Below are positions 58,285 through 64,000 of a DNA stretch of 64,000 bases, one piece after another. Made by a program: the position numbers and the translations under genes. The notes under the pieces were generated by a model. The model saw nothing but the letters and a program-made list of their open reading frames with translations. It was not told where the DNA came from and did no database searches. Within the stretch, counting starts at the first letter, position 1. The number at the start of each line of letters is the position of its first letter. The DNA comes from Limnoperna fortunei (lineage: Eukaryota > Mollusca > Bivalvia > Mytilida > Modiolidae): contig OX104119.1 in assembly GCA_944474755.1 (NCBI GenBank), forward strand, positions 82,030,896 to 82,094,895, read 5' to 3'.

Positions 58285-60655
58285 TAGTTAGACTGCCACA
58301 AGTCAGGGGTAGATTGCCACAATTCTCAGGTAAATGTAGACTTGCCATAACTTCGAGGTACAATTTCCAAAATTGCCACAAATCCAGGGTAGATAACAAC
58401 AAGCCCCTGTTATGTTTGCCAAAGGTCGCGGATAGATAGAAACAAGTCCGGAGTACCCATGCCACAAGTCCGGGAATGATTGCTACAAGTCCGGAGTAGC
58501 AATGCTACAAGTCCGGGATAGATTGCTACAAATCTGTGGTAGCCATGCCACAAGTCCTGGATAGATTGCTACAAGTCCGGAGTAGCCATGCCACAAGTCC
58601 GGGATAGATTACTGCAAGTCCGGAGTAGCAATGGCAAAAGTCCGGGATAGATTGCTACAAATCTGTGGTAGCCATGTCACACGTCCGGGATAGATTGCTA
58701 CAAGTCCGCAGTAGCCATGACACAAGTCCGGGATAGAATGCTACAAGTCTGGAGTAGCCACGCCACAAGTGCGGAGTAGCCATGCCACAAGTCCGGAGTA
58801 GCCATGCCACATGTCCGGGATAGATTGCTACAAATCTGGAGTAGCCATGCCGTAAGTCTGTGATAGATTGCTACAAGTCCGGAGTTGCCATGCCATAATT
58901 CCGGGATAGATTGCTACAAGTCCGGAGTATAAATGACAAAGTCCGGGATAGATTATTACAAGTCCATAGTAGCCACGCCATAAGTCTGTGATAGATTGCT
59001 ACAAGTCCGGAGTAGCAATGCCACAAGTCCGGGATAGATTGCTATAAGTCTGGAGTAGCCACGCCATAAGTCCGGGATAGATTGCTACAAGTCCGAAGTA
59101 GCCATGTCACAAGTCCGGAATAGATTGCTACAAGTCCGGAATAGCTATGCCACAAGTTTTTAGTTTAAACATATTTTATTTGTTAATAACAAAATGGATT
59201 GGACACAAGTAAATCATACTTATGAAGTCCTATCCAAAATATAATATTTACATGTAATATTTATACGAACGAGCATGCAAATAATAATAATAATAATCAT
59301 AATAATAATAAGCTACATAAAATGGATAAGAACAAATATGGCTGAAGAAAAGGAGAAATAACAAATACACTAAGCATCAAAATATGAAATAAATATAACT
59401 ATATAGGTGTTGATGATTACGAAGCTACGATTAACGTTCTTCGATGGTGCTTAAACTATAAGAAATCTTTTAGACCGTTTTATAAATGTATAAACATGGT
59501 TAAATACAGTTTTATTTTGATCGATAGTTAACTCTGGCTTACCAAAAACTAGTAAGTTAAGGTCCATTGCGATATTATTAGGTAACCAAGTGAGATCATT
59601 GATTAGTAATTCCCTATAGTCCTTATACAGTGGACATTCAAAAAAGCAGTGTTGTGCATTTTCAGTTCCAGAGCCACAACGACAGGAAGAGTCTGTGGTA
59701 ATATTAGCTTTGCATAGGTCATTATTTAGGAATGACGCAGAGCATCTTAATTGGGTTAAAATTATATTAAGTTTTCTTGGTCCATATGAGAAATATTCCG
59801 GGATATTTTTGTTATTAATTGATTGTTTTTTCATTTCCATTTTAAATTGTCCGAGAGACTTTGAATGTCGAATTGACGGGTCAAGACTGTTCCAATTTTT
59901 TTTGTGGCAGGTATAAATGAGTCCTTAGTTAGAGACAATCTGCAGAAAGGCAGAATAATATCTTCGCCATTTCTTAAAGGATATGTTGTCATACTTTGTA
60001 TATTTGGGGGTATAAGATTGAAAGATAGTCCGGGGCGTGTTTGTTTATAATATTGTAAAACATTTGTAGTTTCCTTCTTTGTCTTCTTACAGCTAATGTC
60101 TTCCACCCAATTTCCTGATATATTAATTCTTTTTTAGTAAATATCGGCAGTCGAGTTACTATTCTTGCACATTCCAATTGTAACTGTTCCAGTCTATAAG
60201 CATTGCTAATACCACAATTATCCCAGACTTCAGTTGCATATTCAAAAATAGGTCTAATAAAAACTAAATATAATTTTTCTAAGGTTTTTCTACTTAACTG
60301 ATTTTTTAATTTACGAATGTTTTGTTACACTAACTATTATAGTCTCTATGTGCTTCTGCCATTTTCCATCATCGCTAAAAGTGACACCGAGATGCTTATG
60401 TAGGTTTGTGATAGGAATATTGTTTCCATTTAACTGAAAGTTGAGATTTGATATTACCGTATTGGAAATGCCACAAGTCCGGAGTAGCCATGCCACAAGT
60501 CCGGTATAGATTGCAACAAATCTTGAGTAGGCATGCCATACGTCTGTGATAGATTGATACAAGTCCGGAGTAGCAATGCCAAAAGTCCGGGATAGATTGT
60601 TACAAGGCCGGAGTAGTCATGCCAAAAGTCCGGGATAGATTGTTACAAGTCCGTA
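58285..60655. repeat. 43-bp satellite with two half-units, split by a LINE
   Basis: Unit: 'gccacaagtccgggatagat' + 'tgctacaagtccggagtagc' + 'cat'. The halves 'acaagtccgggatag' and 'acaagtccggagtag' are themselves related. The array is most diverged at 58285-58450, regular to 59157, and resumes at 60468 for about four units to 60655. Confidence 0.95.
59158..60467 (-). pseudogene. 5'-truncated LINE inserted in the 43-bp satellite
   Basis: Minus-strand reading shows the end of a reverse-transcriptase ORF in several frames. In order: TNLHKHLGVTFSDDGKWQKH (about 60400), RRQRRKLQMFYNIINKHAPD (about 60080), YPLRNGEDIILPFCRLSLTK (about 59960), then PRKLNIILTQLRCSASFLNN and CRCGSGTENAQHCFFECPLY, a zinc-type Cys/His cluster. 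Frameshifts separate the pieces. ATGCCACAAGT occurs at 59147-59157 and 60468-60478, directly at both ends, consistent with an 11-bp target-site duplication of satellite sequence. The 3' end lies at 59158. It differs from the LINE at 32858 and belongs to another clade, perhaps I/Nimb-like. Confidence 0.88.
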
Positions 60656-60669
60656 CAAGTAGTAACAAC

Positions 60670-60812
60670 ATCACAAGAATTGCCAGTTTTCCTACCGAAG
60701 GCTGGTGGTTTGTCCAGGTAAGCCGAATTCTTCCATAAGAAATATAAAACTAGACGCCGTGATACGACTGAAAAATTGCTAACAATGGCGTTAAACATCA
60801 TTGAAACAAACA
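60670..60812 (+). mobile_element. SINE 3' fragment
   Basis: 'gaattgccagttttcctacc' + 'gaaggctggtggttt', then 'aaaactagacgccgtgatac' and 'aatggcgttaaacatcattg' plus CAAA-like tail. 5' part missing; it abuts the end of the 43-bp satellite. Confidence 0.85.
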
Positions 60813-60814
60813 CA

Positions 60815-62110
60815 CAAATAACATCTGTAAACAAGTTTTTGTACAGGATGTGATGGATCATCGGATTAAGTGAGTTGAACTTCGAGTTTAACTTTAAGTT
60901 TGATTTCTAGTTCCGTCTTGAATTCGATTTACGCTTTGAGTTGACCATTTGAGTTTAACGTCGAGTTAACTTCGAGTTAAAACTTAAACTGTATTGCTTT
61001 GGCCCATATGGGCGTAACTTGCAATACAATTTATTTGATTTGTTTCTGTTTTATTTGCATTGTTTGTTTAAGTCATTTTACTATATTTTTATGAAAAAGA
61101 ACATTCCAATAATCATCACAACACAGAAGATGAGACCACAAGAGTATTAGTCGGGCGAATGGAGGGCTGTATTTAGCCCTAGAACAACATAGCTTATTTT
61201 ATAAGTTTGCAAAATAGATTGCAGTGTATTCTAACGCTTGCATAACATATAATGGAAGCATGATAGCCCACGGGGTAGGTCGTACTTATAATTTTTTTCC
61301 TCCTGTAGGGTAGTCTCGAGGGTAAAAAAACCATCAAAATACAATTTTATTAAGGTACCCCAAAAATATCTGGTAAAAATAACATCACCCAAAAATATTT
61401 TAACATGCGTTAGACAATTTATGTACCCTAAAAAGAACATCGATCCCCCCCCAAAAAAAAATAATACGAGCCTATGCAAGACAGAAATAACAACCAAATC
61501 CGAGTCAAAGTAAACACTGCTGAATATAACCACGTTTTACTAAACATGTATGTCTTATGACAAGTTTGTAATTTGAACTCACGCTCTAACTCGAAGTTTA
61601 ACCATAATGATCATAATGATAACACGAACTCAAAATATAACTCGAATTCCAACTTATTTTCAGAGTATATGCCATGTACCCGTTTTAGTGCCGGGAAATG
61701 CTTATATGACGTCTCTGGTCATTGGTATCTTTAAAGTTTCCTAAGACACCAATAGCCATATCTGATAAAATGAAACCAAATAATTCCACGTCGGACTGAG
61801 ATAACAAACGATTATGTGATAAAACGAAACCAACGTCGCACTGAGTAATTTGTCTGATAGCACTTGTATACTAATTGTTTTCCCTATAATGCTTTATGAA
61901 AAATGATAATCGACCAGGAGTGGCATGCAAACATTATATAAAACGTTCTAAAGACTTTAAACTGAAGATCAATCTGTCTGGGTCAATTTACGCCAATAGC
62001 ACAGCTTTTGGTCATCAATATGACATCTTACTAAATGAAAAAATATATCTCACGTAAGACACAATCATCATTTAAGTATTCCGGAACTAATTTAACTATG
62101 CAAAGATGTA
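60815..62110. other. AT-rich DNA with 'cgagtt' clusters
   Basis: Short repeats 'gaacttcgagtttaacttta' and 'gagttaacttcgagttaaaa' occur at 60875-60990 and, reversed, at 61575-61650. No gene recognised. Confidence 0.5.
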
Positions 62111-62111
62111 A

Positions 62112-63390
62112 CAAAGTAGGTAATAGACCAAAGTGTCAAATCTTACAACGCTCAAATACATATGGTTAAGCTAAATACTGGTATATGTTTGTAATAAACC
62201 CAGGAGTCAAATCTTACATGGCTCAAATACATATGGTTAAGCTAAATACCGGTGTATGTTTGTAATAGACCCAGGAGTCAAATCTTACAACGCTCAAATA
62301 CATATGGTTAAGCTAAATACCGGTATATATTTGTAATAGACCCAGGAGTCAAATCTTACAACGCTCAAATACATATGGTTAAGCTAAATACCGGTATATG
62401 TTTGTAATAGACCCAGGAGTCAAATCTTACAACGCTCATATACATATGGTTAAGCTAAATACCGGTATATGTCTGTAATAGACCCAGGAGTCAAATCTTG
62501 CAACGCTCAAATACATATGGTTAAGCTAAATACCGGTATATGTTTGTAATAAACCCAGGAGTCAAATTTTACAACGCTCAAATACATATGGTTAAGCTAA
62601 ATACCGGTATATGTTTGTAATAGACCCAGGAGTCAAATCTTACAACGCTCAAATACATATGGTTAAGCTAAATACCGGTATATGTTTGTAATAGACCCAG
62701 GAGTCAAATCTTACATGGCTCAAATACATATGGTTAAGCTAAATACCGGTATATGTTTGTAATAGACACAGGAGTCAAATCTAACAACGCTCAAATACAT
62801 ATGGTTAAGCTAAATACCGGTATATGTTTGTAATAAACCCAGGAGTCAAATCTTACAACGCTCAAATACATATGGTTAAGCTAAATACCGGTATATGTTT
62901 GTAATAGACCCAGGAGTCAAATCTTACAACGCTCAAATACATATGGTTACGCTAAATACCGGTATCTGTTTGTAATAAACCCAGGAGTCAAATCTTACAT
63001 GGCTCAAATACATATGGTTAAGCTAAATACCGGTATATGTTTGTAATAGACCCAGGAGTCAAATCTTACAACGCTCATATACATATGGTTAAGCTAAATA
63101 CCGGTATATGTCTGTAATAGACCCAGGAGTCAAATCTTACAACGCTCAAATACATATGGTTAAGCTAAATACCGGTATATGTTTGTAATAAACCCAGGAG
63201 TCAAATCTTACAACGCTCAAATACATATGGTTAAGCTAAATACCGGTATATGTTTGTAATAGACCCAGGAGTCAAATTTTACAACGCTCAAATAAATATG
63301 GTAAAGCTAAATACCGGTATATGTTTGTAATAGACCCAGGAGTCAAATCTTACAACGCTCAAATACATATGGTTAAGCTAAACCTTAGTA
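62112..63390. repeat. 71-bp satellite, about 18 units
   Basis: Unit: 'aggagtcaaatcttacaacg' + 'ctcaaatacatatggttaag' + 'ctaaataccggtatatgttt' + 'gtaatagaccc'. Variants include 'acatggctc' for 'acaacgctc' and 'aataaaccc' for 'aatagaccc'; they recur at intervals of several units, suggesting block copying. Copies are over 95 percent alike by eye. Confidence 0.96.
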
Positions 63391-63394
63391 TATG

Positions 63395-63585
63395 AAAAAT
63401 AGCAAAGAAAACCGACATAACAACTAGAGCCAAAACTCAAGGGACAGTTACAAATCCGGATAAAGACAAACGCAACACAAAAACCAAAAACACAAAAAAA
63501 AACAGAAAGAAAAAAACCAGAACCAAATAAAAACAATGGGTGCACTCAGGTGCTCCGGGCGAGTAAGTAGTGCCTCCCTGCATCA
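63395..63585 (+). mobile_element. Dispersed repeat fragment, inverted partner of 31560-31765
   Basis: Purine-rich 'aaaaccgacataacaactag' to 'gtgctccgggcgagtaagta'. Starts right where the 71-bp satellite ends. Confidence 0.6.
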
Positions 63586-64000
63586 AGTTTCTTGTTTAAT
63601 TAAAACATACGAATACAAATCAAACAAAAAAGTTACAAAAACCAGAACATTCTATTGGATCTAATCTTATTTACTAATCTCCTATTTTCCCGTGTTAACT
63701 GTTTTACCTATCTTTTCCATATTTAAAACGGAGACTCACTGCTCTTAAATAATAATCCCCAAATCGTTTTATTGAAACCCGACACTGTTGTTAAATGTTT
63801 AGCACAAATCTGTTTTACCTACAATAATCAACAAGAACCATTTTTCACTTATTTGCCTAGTGTTCTATCGTCTTGTACGGCATGAACCTTGTATTTGTCT
63901 TTTCACGTGTGCAGTAACGCGTTCAGATCTCGTCTATTCTAGCTTAAATTCAAGAAACAAACAATAAACTTCTGTCTATCCCTTGCCAAGATCTTATTCT
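63586..64000. other. Unassigned DNA to the window edge
   Basis: Nothing recognised. Confidence 0.5.

Noticed and set aside
62112..63390. CRISPR-like array
   Set aside because: Units are contiguous 71-bp tandem repeats without unique spacers, and the genome is eukaryotic.

Overview
The window looks like nuclear DNA of a mollusc, most probably a bivalve. It is AT-rich, has no long open frames, contains introns with GT/AG borders, and is full of short interspersed elements whose tRNA-like heads and tails ending in 'ggcgttaaac' are of a kind I associate with molluscan genomes. The species assignment is inference; the eukaryotic character is seen directly.

One protein-coding gene can be read with confidence. 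On the minus strand between 27957 and 11979, eleven exons join in consistent phase (1563 bases, 520 residues plus stop) into a class B (secretin-family) G-protein-coupled receptor. In order they encode a cysteine-rich N-terminal extension, a hormone-receptor (HRM) domain, seven membrane helices, the helix-8 NNEV motif, and an 82-residue cytoplasmic tail that could bind a PDZ domain. The first exon with the signal peptide was not found. The closest resemblance I can suggest is to calcitonin, PDF or diuretic-hormone type receptors of invertebrates. Three splice borders of this gene carry local tandem duplications; the most striking is a 22-bp minisatellite in which the exon-6 splice donor itself is repeated 13 more times in the intron.

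Layout: 1-540, degenerate tandem repeat and a dispersed-element end. 1300-1790, SINE inside a degenerate repeat. 3050-5080, a 48-bp minisatellite into which two different retroposons have inserted with clear target-site duplications. 5560-6710, a 57-bp repeat and a diverged tandem duplication. 8250-10910, SINE, 38-bp repeat and a modular dispersed element. 11979-27957, the receptor gene, its introns holding a long foldback element, tandem repeats and a 305-bp duplication. 31560-34590, repeat fragments and the 3' part of a LINE. 34600-44100, mostly AT-rich DNA with one modular dispersed element at 41358-42625. 44115-56480, two diverged copies of one segment in direct orientation, each carrying its own unrelated satellite and its own insertions, including a near-perfect hairpin. 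56690-63390, three more satellites, one split by a 5'-truncated LINE. 63390-64000, a fragment of another dispersed repeat.

No rRNA, stand-alone tRNA, CRISPR array or prokaryotic operon is present. Apart from the receptor, coding signal is limited to transposable-element relics. The interest lies in how tandem repeats, foldback elements and retroposons are arranged around, and sometimes grow out of, functional sequence such as splice sites.
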